Shown: positions 43,901 to 59,900 of the stretch, in pieces | How positions within the stretch are numbered: the first letter of the stretch is position 1 | Layout: each line of letters begins with the position of its first letter | Origin: Auanema rhodensis | Lineage: Eukaryota > Nematoda > Chromadorea > Rhabditida > Rhabditidae | Assembly (NCBI GenBank): GCA_964057225.1 | Contig: OZ059898.1 | Coordinates: 20,437,267 to 20,501,266 of the forward strand | DNA: 64,000 nt | Direction: 5' to 3' | Notes under the pieces: generated by a model | Database searches by the model: none | What the model saw: only the letters and a program-made list of their open reading frames with translations | What the model was told of the DNA's origin: nothing | Translations under genes and position numbers: made by a program

Positions 43901-46900
43901 TTTTAGATTCCTTTTTTCAAGGCAAAGACGATGGACAATGTTATTCAACGAAAAAATTTTTCCTTCAGGGTGAAAATCGAGGATATAAGTGTGAACTTAT
44001 ATCAGTTGATATCTCGGTGCATTTTTAAGCTAGCGCAAATCTGATAACACAGATCGACGCAGCTTAAAAATCCGCATCGAATGAACTAAACTACATTGAG
44101 AAACGCTTGATACAAAAATTAGTTATGATCGTTTGAAAAATGATGCATTAGTGTATGTTGAGTTTCCATGTACACTCAACATTGCTTCCAAAAACATTTT
44201 GACAAAAATTTTTTCGAAAAATTTCAAAATAATTTAGCAAAAAGTAGATGTTTTTAGATTCCTTTTTTCAAGGCAAAGACGATGGACAATGTTATTCAAC
44301 GAAAAAATTTTTCCTTCAGGGTGAAAATCGAGGATATAAGTGTGAACTTATATCAGTTGATATCTCGGTGCATTTTTAAGCTAGCGCAAATCTGATAACA
44401 CAGATCGACGCAGCTTAAAAATCCGCATCGAATGCACTAAACTACATTGAGAAACGCTTGATACAAAAATTAGTTATGATCGTTTGAAAAATGATGCATT
44501 AGTGTATGTTGAGTTTCCATGTACACTCAACATTGCTTCCAAAAACATTTTGACAAAAATTTTTTCGAAAAATTTCAGAATAATTTAGCAAAAAGTAGAT
44601 GTTTTTAGATTCCATTTTTCAAGGCAAAGACGATGGACAATGTTATTCAACGAAAAAATTAATTCTTCAGGGTGAAAATCGAGGATATAAGTGTGAACTT
44701 ATATCAGTTGATATCTCGGTGCATTTTTAAGCTAGCGCAAATCTGATAACACAGATCGACGCAGCTTAAAAATCCGCATCGAATGCACTAAACTACATTG
44801 AGAAACGCTTGATACAAAAATTAGTTATGATCGTTTGAAAAATGATGCATTAGTGTATGTTGAGTTTCCATGTACACTCAACATTGCTTCCAAAAACATT
44901 TTGACAAAAATTTTTTCGAAAAATTTCAGAATAATTTAGCAAAAAGTAGATGTTTTTAGATTCCATTTTTCAAGGCAAAGACGATGGACAATGTTATTCA
45001 ACGAAAAAATTAATTCTTCAGGGTGAAAATCGAGAATATAAGTGTGAACTTATATCAGTTGATATCTCGGTGCATTTTTAAGCTAGCGCAAATCTGATAA
45101 CACAGATCGACGCAGCTTAAAAATCCGCATCGAATGAACTAAACTACATTGAGAAACGCTTGATACAAAAATTAGTTATGATCGTTTGAAAAATGATGCA
45201 TTAGTGTATGTTGAGTTTCCATGTACACTCAACATTGCTTCCAAAAACATTTTGACAAAAATTTTTTCGAAAAATTTCAAAATAATTTAGCAAAAAGTAG
45301 ATGTTTTTAGATTCCTTTTTTCAAGGCAAAGACGATGGACAATGTTATTCAACGAAAAAATTTTTCCTTCAGGGTGAAAATCGAGGATATAAGTGTGAAC
45401 TTATATCAGTTGATATCTCGGTGCATTTTTAAGCTAGCGCAAATCTGATAACACAGATCGACGCAGCTTAAAAATCCGCATCGAATGCACTAAACTACAT
45501 TGAGAAACGCTTGATACAAAAATTAGTTATGATCGTTTGAAAAATGATGCATTAGTGTATGTTGAGTTTCCATGTACACTCAACATTGCTTCCAAAAACA
45601 TTTTGACAAAAATTTTTTCGAAAAATTTCAGAATAATTTAGCAAAAAGTAGATGTTTTTAGATTCCATTTTTCAAGGCAAAGACGATGGACAATGTTATT
45701 CAACGAAAAAATTAATTCTTCAGGGTGAAAATCGAGGATATAAGTGTGAACTTATATCAGTTGATATCTCGGTGCATTTTTAAGCTAGCGCAAATCTGAT
45801 AACACAGATCGACGCAGCTTAAAAATCCGCATCGAATGCACTAAACTACATTGAGAAACGCTTAATACAGAAATTAGTTATGATCGTTTGAAAAATGATG
45901 CATTAGTGTATGTTGAGTTTCCATGTACACTCAACAATGCTTCCAAAAACATTTTGACAAAAATTTTTTCGAAAAATTTCAAAATAATTTAGCAAAAAGT
46001 AGATGTTTTTAGATTCCTTTTTTCAAGGCAAAGACGATGGACAATGTTATTCAACGAAAAAATTATTCCTTCAGGGTGAAAATCGAGGATATAAGTGTGA
46101 ACTTATATCAGTTGATATCTCGGTGCATTTTTAAGCTAGCGCAAATCTGATAACACAGATCGACGCAGCTTAAAAATCCGCATCGAATGAACTAAACTAC
46201 ATTGAGAAACGCTTGATACAAAAATTAGTTATGATCGTTTGAAAAATGATGCATTAGTGTATGTTGAGTTTCCATGTACACTCAACATTGCTTCCAAAAA
46301 CATTTTGACAAAAATTTTTTCGAAAAATTTCAAAATAATTTAGCAAAAAGTAGATGTTTTTAGATTCCTTTTTTCAAGGCAAAGACGATGGACAATGTTA
46401 TTCAACGAAAAAATTATTCCTTCAGGGTGAAAATCGAGGATATAAGTGTGAACTTATATCAGTTGATATCTCGGTGCATTTTTAAGCTAGCGCAAATCTG
46501 ATAACACAGATCGACGCAGCTTAAAAATCCGCATCGAATGCACTAAACTACATTGAGAAACGCTTGATACAAAAATTAGTTATGATCGTTTGAAAAATGA
46601 TGCATTAGTGTATGTTGAGTTTCCATGTACACTCAACATTGCTTCCAAAAACATTTTGACAAAAATTTTTTCGAAAAATTTCAGAATAATTTAGCAAAAA
46701 GTAGATGTTTTTAGATTCCATTTTTCAAGGCAAAGACGATGGACAATGTTATTCAACGAAAAAATTAATTCTTCAGGGTGAAAATCGAGAATATAAGTGT
46801 GAACTTATATCAGTTGATATCTCGGTGCATTTTTAAGCTAGCGCAAATCTGATAACACAGATCGACGCAGCTTAAAAATCCGCATCGAATGCACTATACT

Positions 46901-49900
46901 ACATTGAGAAACGTTTAATACAAAAATTAGTTATGATCCTTTGAAAAATGATGCATTAGAGTATGTTGAGTTTCCATGTACACTCAACAATGCTTCCAAA
47001 AACATTTTGACAAAAATTTTTTCGAAAAATTTCAAAATAATTTAGCAAAAAGTAGATGTTTTTAGATTCCATTTTTCAAGGCAAAGACGATGGACAATGT
47101 TATTCAACGAAAAAATTAATTCTTCAGGGTGAAAATCGAGGATATAAGTGTGAACTTATATCAGTTGATATCTCGGTGCATTTTTAAGCTAGCGCAAATC
47201 TGATAACACAGATCGACGCAGCTTAAAAATCCGCATCGAATGCACTAAACTACATTGAGAAACGCTTAATACAGAAATTAGTTATGATCGTTTGAAAAAT
47301 GATGCATTAGTGTATGTTGAGTTTCCATGTACACTCAACAATGCTTCCAAAAACATTTTGACAAAAATTTTTTCGAAAAATTTCAAAATAATTTAGCAAA
47401 AAGTAGATGTTTTTAGATTCCTTTTTTCAAGGCAAAGACGATGGACAATGTTATTCAACAAAAAAATTATTCCTTCAGGGTGAAAATCGAGGATATAAGT
47501 GTGAACTTATATCAGTTGATATCTCGGTGCATTTTTAAGCTAGCGCAAATCTGATAACACAGATCGACGCAGCTTAAAAATCCGCATCGAATGCACTACA
47601 CTACATTGAGAAACGCTTGATACAAAAATTAGTTATGATCGTTTGAAAAATGATGCATTAGTGTATGTTGAGTTTCCATGTACACTCAACATTGCTTCCA
47701 AAAACATTTTGACAAAAATTTTTTCGAAAAATTTCAGAATAATTTAGCAAAAAGTAGATGTTTTTAGATTCCATTTTTCAAGGCAAAGACGATGGACAAT
47801 GTTATTCAACGACAAAATTAATTCTTCAGGGTGAAAATCGAGGATATAAGTGTGAACTTATATCAGTTGATATCTCGGTGCATTTTTAAGCTAGCGCAAA
47901 TCTGATAACACAGATCGACGCAGCTTAAAAATCCGCATCGAATGCACTAAACTACATTGAGAAACGCTTGATACAAAAATTAGTTATGATCGTTTGAAAA
48001 ATGATGCATTAGTGTATGTTGAGTTTCCATGTACACTCAACATTGCTTCCAAAAACATTTTGACAAAAATTTTTTCGAAAAATTTCAGAATAATTTAGCA
48101 AAAAGTAGATGTTTTTAGATTCCATTTTTCAAGGCAAAGACGATGGACAATGTTATTCAACGAAAAAATTAATTCTTCAGGGTGAAAATCGAGGATATAA
48201 GTGTGAACTTATATCAGTTGATATCTCGGTGCATTTTTAAGCTAGCGCAAATCTGATAACACAGATCGACGCAGCTTAAAAATCCGCATCGAATGCACTA
48301 AACTACATTGAGAAACGCTTAATACAGAAATTAGTTATGATCGTTTGAAAAATGATGCATTAGTGTATGTTGAGTTTCCATGTACACTCAACAATGCTTC
48401 CAAAAACATTTTGACAAAAATTTTTTCGAAAAATTTCAAAATAATTTAGCAAAAAGTAGATGTTTTTAGATTCCTTTTTTCAAGGCAAAGACGATGGACA
48501 ATGTTATTCAACGAAAAAATTATTCCTTCAGGGTGAAAATCGAGGATATAAGTGTGAACTTATATCAGTTGATATCTCTGTGCATTTTTAAGCTAGCGCA
48601 AATCTGATAAGACAGATCGACGCAGCTTAAAAATCCGCATCGAATGCACTATACTACATTGAGAAACGCTTAATACAAAAATTAGTTATGATCGTTTGAA
48701 AAATGATGCATTAGTGTATGTTGAGTTTCCATGTACACTCAACAATGCTTCCAAAAACATTTTGACAAAAATTTTTTCGAAAAATTTCAAAATAATTTAG
48801 CAAAAAGTAGATGTTTTTAGATTCCATTTTTCAAGGCAAAGACGATGGACAATGTTATTCAACGAAAAAATTAATTCTTCAGGGTGAAAATCGAGGATAT
48901 AAGTGTGAACTTATATCAGTTGATATCTCGGTGCATTTTTAAGCTAGCGCAAATCTGATAACACAGATCGACGCAGCTTAAAAATCCGCATCGAATGCAC
49001 TATACTACATTGAGAAACGCTTAATACAAAAATTAGTTATGATCCCTTGAAAAATGATGCATTAGTGTATGTTGAGTTTCCATGTACACTCAACAATGCT
49101 TCCAAAAACATTTTGACAAAAATTTTTTCGAAAAATTTCAAAATAATTCAGCAAAAAGTAGATGTTTTTAGATTCCGTTTTTCAAGGCAAAGACGATGGA
49201 CAATGTTATTCAACGAAAAAATTAATTCTTCAGGGTGAAAATCGAGGATATAAGTGTGAACTTATATCAGTTGATATCTCGGTGCATTTTTAAGCTAGCG
49301 CAAATCTGATAACACAGATCGACGCAGCTTAAAAATCCGCATCGAATGCACTATACTACATTGAGAAACGCTTAATACAAAAATTAGTTATGATCGTTTG
49401 AAAAATGATGCATTAGTGTATGTTGAGTTTCCATGTACACTCAACATTGCTTCCAAAAACATTTTGACAAAAATTTTTTCCAAAAATTTCAAAATAATTT
49501 AGCAAAAAGTAGATGTTTTTAGATTCCTTTTTTCAAAGCAAAGACGATGGACAATGTTATTCAACGAAAAAATTAATTCTTCACGGTGAAAATCGAGGAT
49601 ATAAGTGTGAACTTATATCAGTTGATATCTCGGTGCATTTTTAAGCTAGCGCAAATCTGATAACACAGATCGACGCAGCTTAAAAATCCGCATCGAATGC
49701 ACTATACTACATTGAGAAACGCTTGATACAAAAATTAGTTATGATCGTTTGAAAAATGATGCATTAGTGTATGTTGAGTTTCCATGTACACTCAACATTG
49801 CTTCCAAAAACATTTTAACAAAAATTTTTTCGAAAAATTTCAAAATAATTTAGCAAAAAGTAGATGTTTTTAGATTCCATTTTTCAAGGCAAAGACGATG

Positions 49901-52199
49901 GACAATGTTATTCAACGAAAAAATTATTCCTTCAGGGTGAAAATCGAGGATATAAGTGTGAACTTATATCAGTTGATATCTCGGTGCATTTTTAAGCTAG
50001 CGCAAATCTGATAACACAGATCGACGCAGCTTAAAAATCCGCATCGAATGCACTAAACTACATTGAGAAACGCTTGATACAAAAATTAGTTATGATCGTT
50101 TGAAAAATGATGCATTAGTGTATGTTGAGTTTCCATGTACACTCAACATTGCTTCCAAAAACATTTTGACAAAAATTTTTTCGAAAAATTTCAGAATAAT
50201 TTAGCAAAAAGTAGATGTTTTTAGATTCCATTTTTCAAGGCAAAGACGATGGACAATGTTATTCAACGAAAAAATTAATTCTTCAGGGTGAAAATCGAGA
50301 ATATAAGTGTGAACTTATATCAGTTGATATCTCGGTGCATTTTTAAGCTAGCGCAAATCTGATAACACAGATCGACGCAGCTTAAAAATCCGCATCGAAT
50401 GCACTATACTACATTGAGAAACGCTTAATACAAAAATTAGTTATGATCGTTTGAAAAATGATGCATTAGTGTATGTTGAGTTTCCATGTACACTCAACAT
50501 TGCTTCCAAAAACATTTTGACAAAAATTTTTTCCAAAAATTTCAAAATAATTTAGCAAAAAGTAGATGTTTTTAGATTCCTTTTTTCAAGGCAAAGACGA
50601 TGGACAATGTTATTCAACGAAAAAATTAATTCTTCAGGGTGAAAATCGAGGATATAAGTGTGAACTTATATCAGTTGATATCTCGGTGCATTTTTAAGCT
50701 AGCGCAAATCTGATAACACAGATCGACGCAGCTTAAAAATCCGCATCGAATGCACTATACTACATTGAGAAACGCTTAATACAAAAATTAGTTATGATCG
50801 TTTGAAAAATGATGCATTAGTGTATGTTGAGTTTCCATGTACACTCAACATTGCTTCCAAAAACATTTTGACAAAAATTTTTTCGAAAAATTTCAAAATA
50901 ATTTAGCAAAAAGTAGATGTTTTTAGATTCCATTTTTCAAGGCAAAGACGATGGACAATGTTATTCAACGAAAAAATTATTCCTTCAGGGTGAAAATCGA
51001 GGATATAAGTGTGAACTTATATCAGTTGATATCTCGGTGCATTTTTAAGCTAGCGCAAATCTGATAACACAGATCGACGCAGCTTAAAAATCCGCATCGA
51101 ATGCACTAAACTACATTGAGAAACGCTTGATACAAAAATTAGTTATGATCGTTTGAAAAATGATGCATTAGTGTATGTTGAGTTTCCATGTACACTTAAC
51201 ATTGCTTCCAAAAACATTTTGACAAAAATTTTTTCGAAAAATTTCAGAATAATTTAGCAAAAAGTAGATGTTTTTAGATTCCATTTTTCAAGGCAAAGAC
51301 GATGGACAATGTTATTCAACGAAAAAATTAATTCTTCAGGGTGAAAATCGAGAATATAAGTGTGAACTTATATCAGTTGATATCTCGGTGCATTTTTAAG
51401 CTAGCGCAAATCTGATAACACAGATCGACGCAGCTTAAAAATCCGCATCGAATGCACTATACTACATTGAGAAACGCTTAATACAAAAATTAGTTATGAT
51501 CCTTTGAAAAATGATGCATTAGTGTATGTTGAGTTTCCATGTACACTCAACAATGCTTCCAAAAACATTTTGACAAAAATTTTTTCGAAAAATTTCAAAA
51601 TAATTTAGCAAAAAGTAGATGTTTTTAGATTCCATTTTTCAAGGCAAAGACGATGGACAATGTTATTCAACGAAAAAATTAATTCTTCAGGGTGAAAATC
51701 GAGGATATAAGTGTGAACTTATATCAGTTGATATCTCGGTGCATTTTTAAGCTAGCGCAAATCTGATAACACAGATCGACGCAGCTTAAAAATCCGCATC
51801 GAATGCACTATACTACATTGAGAAACGCTTAATACAAAAATTAGTTATGATCCCTTGAAAAATGATGCATTAGTGTATGTTGAGTTTCCATGTACACTCA
51901 ACAATGCTTCCAAAAACATTTTGACAAAAATTTTTTCGAAAAATTTCAAAATAATTCAGCAAAAAGTAGATGTTTTTAGATTCCATTTTTCAAGGCAAAG
52001 ACGATGGACAATGTTATTCAACGAAAAAATTAATTCTTCAGGGTGAAAATCGAGGATATAAGTGTGAACTTATATCAGTTGATATCTCGGTGCATTTTTA
52101 AGTTAGCGCAAATCTGATAACACAGATCGACGCAGCTTAAAAATCCGCATCGAATGCACTATACTACATTGAGAAACGCTTAATACAAAAATTAGTTAT

Positions 52200-55100
52200 G
52201 ATCCCTTGAAAAATGATGCATTAGTGTATGTTGAGTTTCCATGTACACTCAACAATGCTTCCAAAAACATTTTGACAAAAATTTTTTCGAAAAATTTCAA
52301 AATAATTCAGCAAAAAGTAGATGTTTTTAGATTCCATTTTTCAAGGCAAAGACGATGGACAATGTTATTCAACGAAAAAATTAATTCTTCAGGGTGAAAA
52401 TCGAGGATATAAGTGTGAACTTATATCAGTTGATATCTCGGTGCATTTTCAAGCTAGCGCAAATCTGATAACACAGATCGACGCAGCTTAAAAATCCGCA
52501 TCGAATGCACTATACTACATTGAGAAACGCTTAATACAAAAATTAGTTAAGATCGTTTGAAAAATGATGCATTAGTGTATGTTGAGTTTCCATGTACACT
52601 TAACATTGCTTCCAAAAACATTTTGACAAAAATTTTTTCGAAAAATTTCAGAATAATTTAGCAAAAAGTAGATGTTTTTAGATTCCATTTTTCAAGGCAA
52701 AGACGATGGACAATGTTATTCAACGAAAAAATTAATTCTTCAGGGTGAAAATCGAGAATATAAGTGTGAACTTATATCAGTTGATATCTCGGTGCATTTT
52801 TAAGCTAGCGCAAATCTGATAACACAGATCGACGCAGCTTAAAAATCCGCATCGAATGCACTATACTACATTGAGAAACGCTTAATACAAAAATTAGTTA
52901 TGATCCTTTGAAAAATGATGCATTAGTGTATGTTGAGTTTCCATGTACACTCAACAATGCTTCCAAAAACATTTTGACAAAAATTTTTTCGAAAAATTTC
53001 AAAATAATTTAGCAAAAAGTAGATGTTTTTAGATTCCATTTTTCAAGGCAAAGACGATGGACAATGTTATTCAACGAAAAAATTAATTCTTCAGGGTGAA
53101 AATCGAGGATATAAGTGTGAACTTATATCAGTTGATATCTCGGTGCATTTTTAAGCTAGCGCAAATCTGATAACACAGATCGACGCAGCTTAAAAATCCG
53201 CATCGAATGCACTATACTACATTGAGAAACGCTTAATACAAAAATTAGTTATGATCCCTTGAAAAATGATGCATTAGTGTATGTTGAGTTTCCATGTACA
53301 CTCAACAATGCTTCCAAAAACATTTTGACAAAAATTTTTTCGAAAAATTTCAAAATAATTCAGCAAAAAGTAGATGTTTTTAGATTCCATTTTTCAAGGC
53401 AAAGACGATGGACAATGTTATTCAACGAAAAAATTAATTCTTCAGGGTGAAAATCGAGGATATAAGTGTGAACTTATATCAGTTGATATCTCGGTGCATT
53501 TTTAAGCTAGCGCAAATCTGATAACACAGATCGACGCAGCTTAAAAATCCGCATCGAATGCACTATACTACATTGAGAAACGCTTAATACAAAAATTAGT
53601 TATGATCGTTTGAAAAATGATGCATTAGTGTATGTTGAGTTTCCATGTACACTTAACATTGCTTCCAAAAACATTTTGACAAAAATTTTTTCGAAAAATT
53701 TCAGAATAATTTAGCAAAAAGTAGATGTTTTTAGATTCCATTTTTCAAGGCAAAGACGATGGACAATGTTATTCAACGAAAAAATTAATTCTTCAGGGTG
53801 AAAATCGAGAATATAAGTGTGAACTTATATCAGTTGATATCTCGGTGCATTTTTAAGCTAGCGCAAATCTGATAACACAGATCGACGCAGCTTAAAAATC
53901 CGCATCGAATGCACTATACTACATTGAGAAACGCTTAATACAAAAATTAGTTATGATCCTTTGAAAAATGATGCATTAGTGTATGTTGAGTTTCCATGTA
54001 CACTCAACAATGCTTCCAAAAACATTTTGACAAAAATTTTTTCGAAAAATTTCAAAATAATTTAGCAAAAAGTAGATGTTTTTAGATTCCATTTTTCAAG
54101 GCAAAGACGATGGACAATGTTATTCAACGAAAAAATTAATTCTTCAGGGTGAAAATCGAGGATATAAGTGTGAACTTATATCAGTTGATATCTCGGTGCA
54201 TTTTTAAGCTAGCGCAAATCTGATAACACAGATCGACGCAGCTTAAAAATCCGCATCGAATGCACTATACTACATTGAGAAACGCTTAATACAAAAATTA
54301 GTTATGATCCCTTGAAAAATGATGCATTAGTGTATGTTGAGTTTCCATGTACACTCAACAATGCTTCCAAAAACATTTTGACAAAAATTTTTTCGAAAAA
54401 TTTCAAAATAATTCAGCAAAAAGTAGATGTTTTTAGATTCCATTTTTCAAGGCAAAGACGATGGACAATGTTATTCAACGAAAAAATTAATTCTTCAGGG
54501 TGAAAATCGAGGATATAAGTGTGAACTTATATCAGTTGATATCTCGGTGCATTTTTAAGCTAGCGCAAATCTGATAACACAGATCGACGCAGCTTAAAAA
54601 TCCGCATCGAATGCACTATACTACATTGAGAAACGCTTAATACAAAAATTAGTTATGATCGTTTGAAAAATGATGCATTAGTGTATGTTGAGTTTCCATG
54701 TACACTTAACATTGCTTCCAAAAACATTTTGACAAAAATTTTTTCGAAAAATTTCAAAATAATTCAGCAAAAAGTAGATGTTTTTAGATTCCATTTTTCA
54801 AGGCAAAGACGATGGACAATGTTATTCAACGAAAAAATTAATTCTTCAGGGTGAAAATCGAGGATATAAGTGTGAACTTATATCAGTTGATATCTCGGTG
54901 CATTTTTAAGCTAGCGCAAATCTGATAACACAGATCGACGCAGCTTAAAAATCCGCATCGAATGCACTATACTACATTGAGAAACGCTTAATACAAAAAT
55001 TAGTTATGATCCCTTGAAAAATGATGCATTAGTGTATGTTGAGTTTCCATGTACACTCAACAATGCTTCCAAAAACATTTTGACAAAAATTTTTTCGAAA

Positions 55101-55205
55101 AATTTCAAAATAATTCAGCAAAAAGTAGATGTTTTTAGATTCCATTTTTCAAGGCAAAGACGATGGACAATGTTATTCAACGAAAAAATTAATTCTTCAG
55201 GGTGA
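52200..55205. repeat. Three-unit (1053-bp) higher-order repeat in 351-bp array
   Basis: Units carrying both GATCCCTTG and the TTCAGC variant begin at equivalent points 52206, 53259 and 54312, each 1053 bp (3 x 351) apart, with the intervening CGAGAATATAAG and GATCCTTTG unit types repeating in the same order. Edges are approximate. Confidence 0.75.
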
Positions 55206-56999
55206 AAATCGAGGATATAAGTGTGAACTTATATCAGTTGATATCTCGGTGCATTTTTAAGCTAGCGCAAATCTGATAACACAGATCGACGCAGCTTAAA
55301 AATCCGCATCGAATGCACTATACTACATTGAGAAACGCTTAATACAAAAATTAGTTATGATCGTTTGAAAAATGATGCATTAGTGTATGTTGAGTTTCCA
55401 TGTACACTCAACATTGCTTCCAAAAACATTTTGACAAAAATTTTTTCCAAAAATTTCAAAATAATTTAGCAAAAAGTAGATGTTTTTAGATTCCTTTTTT
55501 CAAGGCAAAGACGATGGACAATGTTATTCAACGAAAAAATTAATTCTTCAGGGTGAAAATCGAGGATATAAGTGTGAACTTATATCAGTTGATATCTCGG
55601 TGCATTTTTAAGCTAGCGCAAATCTGATAACACAGATCGACGCAGCTTAAAAATCCGCATCGAATGCACTATACTACATTGAGAAACGCTTGATACAAAA
55701 ATTAGTTATGATCGTTTGAAAAATGATGCATTAGTGTATGTTGAGTTTCCATGTACACTCAACATTGCTTCCAAAAACATTTTAACAAAAATTTTTTCGA
55801 AAAATTTCAAAATAATTTAGCAAAAAGTAGATGTTTTTAGATTCCATTTTTCAAGGCAAAGACGATGGACAATGTTATTCAACGAAAAAATTATTCCTTC
55901 AGGGTGAAAATCGAGGATATAAGTGTGAACTTATATCAGTTGATATCTCGGTGCATTTTTAAGCTAGCGCAAATCTGATAACACAGATCGACGCAGCTTA
56001 AAAATCCGCATCGAATGCACTAAACTACATTGAGAAACGCTTGATACAAAAATTAGTTATGATCGTTTGAAAAATGATGCATTAGTGTATGTTGAGTTTC
56101 CATGTACACTCAACATTGCTTCCAAAAACATTTTGACAAAAATTTTTTCGAAAAATTTCAGAATAATTTAGCAAAAAGTAGATGTTTTTAGATTCCATTT
56201 TTCAAGGCAAAGACGATGGACAATGTTATTCAACGAAAAAATTAATTCTTCAGGGTGAAAATCGAGAATATAAGTGTGAACTTATATCAGTTGATATCTC
56301 GGTGCATTTTTAAGCTAGCGCAAATCTGATAACACAGATCGACGCAGCTTAAAAATCCGCATCGAATGCACTATACTACATTGAGAAACGCTTAATACAA
56401 AAATTAGTTATGATCGTTTGAAAAATGATGCATTAGTGTATGTTGAGTTTCCATGTACACTCAACATTGCTTCCAAAAACATTTTGACAAAAATTTTTTC
56501 CAAAAATTTCAAAATAATTTAGCAAAAAGTAGATGTTTTTAGATTCCTTTTTTCAAGGCAAAGACGATGGACAATGTTATTCAACGAAAAAATTAATTCT
56601 TCAGGGTGAAAATCGAGGATATAAGTGTGAACTTATATCAGTTGATATCTCGGTGCATTTTTAAGCTAGCGCAAATCTGATAACACAGATCGACGCAGCT
56701 TAAAAATCCGCATCGAATGCACTATACTACATTGAGAAACGCTTAATACAAAAATTAGTTATGATCGTTTGAAAAATGATGCATTAGTGTATGTTGAGTT
56801 TCCATGTACACTCAACATTGCTTCCAAAAACATTTTGACAAAAATTTTTTCGAAAAATTTCAAAATAATTTAGCAAAAAGTAGATGTTTTTAGATTCCAT
56901 TTTTCAAGGCAAAGACGATGGACAATGTTATTCAACGAAAAAATTATTCCTTCAGGGTGAAAATCGAGGATATAAGTGTGAACTTATATCAGTTGATAT

Positions 57000-59900
57000 C
57001 TCGGTGCATTTTTAAGCTAGCGCAAATCTGATAACACAGATCGACGCAGCTTAAAAATCCGCATCGAATGCACTAAACTACATTGAGAAACGCTTGATAC
57101 AAAAATTAGTTATGATCGTTTGAAAAATGATGCATTAGTGTATGTTGAGTTTCCATGTACACTTAACATTGCTTCCAAAAACATTTTGACAAAAATTTTT
57201 TTGAAAAATTTCAGAATAATTTAGCAAAAAGTAGATGTTTTTAGATTCCATTTTTCAAGGCAAAGACGATGGACAATGTTATTCAACGAAAAAATTAATT
57301 CTTCAGGGTGAAAATCGAGAATATAAGTGTGAACTTATATCAGTTGATATCTCGGTGCATTTTTAAGCTAGCGCAAATCTGATAACACAGATCGACGCAG
57401 CTTAAAAATCCGCATCGAATGCACTATACTACATTGAGAAACGCTTAATACAAAAATTAGTTATGATCCTTTGAAAAATGATGCATTAGTGTATGTTGAG
57501 TTTCCATGTACACTCAACAATGCTTCCAAAAACATTTTGACAAAAATTTTTTCGAAAAATTTCAAAATAATTTAGCAAAAAGTAGATGTTTTTAGATTCC
57601 ATTTTTCAAGGCAAAGACGATGGACAATGTTATTCAACGAAAAAATTAATTCTTCAGGGTGAAAATCGAGGATATAAGTGTGAACTTATATCAGTTGATA
57701 TCTCGGTGCATTTTTAAGCTAGCGCAAATCTGATAACACAGATCGACGCAGCTTAAAAATCCGCATCGAATGCACTATACTACATTGAGAAACGCTTAAT
57801 ACAAAAATTAGTTATGATCCTTTGAAAAATGATGCATTAGTGTATGTTGAGTTTCCATGTACACTCAACAATGCTTCCAAAAACATTTTGACAAAAATTT
57901 TTTCGAAAAATTTCAAAATAATTTAGCAAAAAGTAGATGTTTTTAGATTCCATTTTTCAAGGCAAAGACGATGGACAATGTTATTCAACGAAAAAATTAT
58001 TCCTTCAGGGTGAAAATCGAGGATATAAGTGTGAACTTATATCAGTTGATATCTCGGTGCATTTTTAAGCTAGCGCAAATCTGATAACACAGATCGACGC
58101 AGCTTAAAAATCCGCATCGAATGCACTAAACTACATTGAGAAACGCTTAATACAGAAATTAGTTATGATCGTTTGAAAAATGATGCATTAGTGTATGTTG
58201 AGTTTCCATGTACACTCAACAATGCTTCCAAAAACATTTTGACAAAAATTTTTTCGAAAAATTTCAAAATAATTTAGCAAAAAGTAGATGTTTTTAGATT
58301 CCTTTTTTCAAGGCAAAGACGATGGACAATGTTATTCAACGAAAAAATTATTCCTTCAGGGTGAAAATCGAGGATATAAGTGTGAACTTATATCAGTTGA
58401 TATCTCGGTGCATTTTTAAGCTAGCGCAAATCTGATAACACAGATCGACGCAGCTTAAAAATCCGCATCGAATGCACTAAACTACATTGAGAAACGCTTG
58501 ATACAAAAATTAGTTATGATCGTTTGAAAAATGATGCATTAGTGTATGTTGAGTTTCCATGTACACTTAACATTGCTTCCAAAAACATTTTGACAAAAAT
58601 TTTTTCGAAAAATTTCAGAATAATTTAGCAAAAAGTAGATGTTTTTAGATTCCATTTTTCAAGGCAAAGACGATGGACAATGTTATTCAACGAAAAAATT
58701 AATTCTTCAGGGTGAGAATCGAGAATATAAGTGTGAACTTATATCAGTTGATATCTCGGTGCATTTTTAAGCTAGCGCAAATCTGATAACACAGATCGAC
58801 GCAGCTTAAAAATCCGCATCGAATGCACTATACTACATTGAGAAACGCTTAATACAAAAATTAGTTATGATCTTTTGAAAAATGATGCATTAGTGTATGT
58901 TGAGTTTCCATGTACACTCAACAATGCTTCCAAAAACATTTTGACAAAAATTTTTTCGAAAAATTTCAAAATAATTTAGCAAAAAGTAGATGTTTTTAGA
59001 TTCCATTTTTCAAGGCAAAGACGATGGACAATGTTATTCAACGAAAAAATTAATTCTTCAGGGTGAAAATCGAGGATATAAGTGTGAACTTATATCAGTT
59101 GATATCTCGGTGCATTTTTAAGCTAGCGCAAATCTGATAACACAGATCGACGCAGCTTAAAAATCCGCATCGAATGCACTATACTACATTGAGAAACGCT
59201 TAATACAAAAATTAGTTATGATCCCTTGAAAAATGATGCATTAGTGTATGTTGAGTTTCCATGTACACTCAACAATGCTTCCAAAAACATTTTGACAAAA
59301 ATTTTTTCGAAAAATTTCAAAATAATTCAGCAAAAAGTAGATGTTTTTAGTTTCCATTTTTCAAGGCAAAGACGATGGACAATGTTATTCAACGAAAAAA
59401 TTAATTCTTCAGGGTGAAAATCGAGGATATAAGTGTGAACTTATATCAGTTGATATCTCGGTGCATTTTTAAGCTAGCGCAAATCTGATAACACAGATCG
59501 ACGCAGCTTAAAAATCCGCATCGAATGCACTATACTACATTGAGAAACGCTTAATACAAAAATTAGTTATGATCGTTTGAAAAATGATGCATTAGTGTAT
59601 GTTGAGTTTCCATGTACACTCAACATTGCTTCCAAAAACATTTTGACAAAAATTTTTTCCAAAAATTTCAAAATAATTTAGCAAAAAGTAGATGTTTTTA
59701 GATTCCTTTTTTCAAGGCAAAGACGATGGACAATGTTATTCAACGAAAAAATTAATTCTTCAGGGTGAAAATCGAGGATATAAGTGTGAACTTATATCAG
59801 TTGATATCTCGGTGCATTTTTAAGCTAGCGCAAATCTGATAACACAGATCGACGCAGCTTAAAAATCCGCATCGAATGCACTATACTACATTGAGAAACG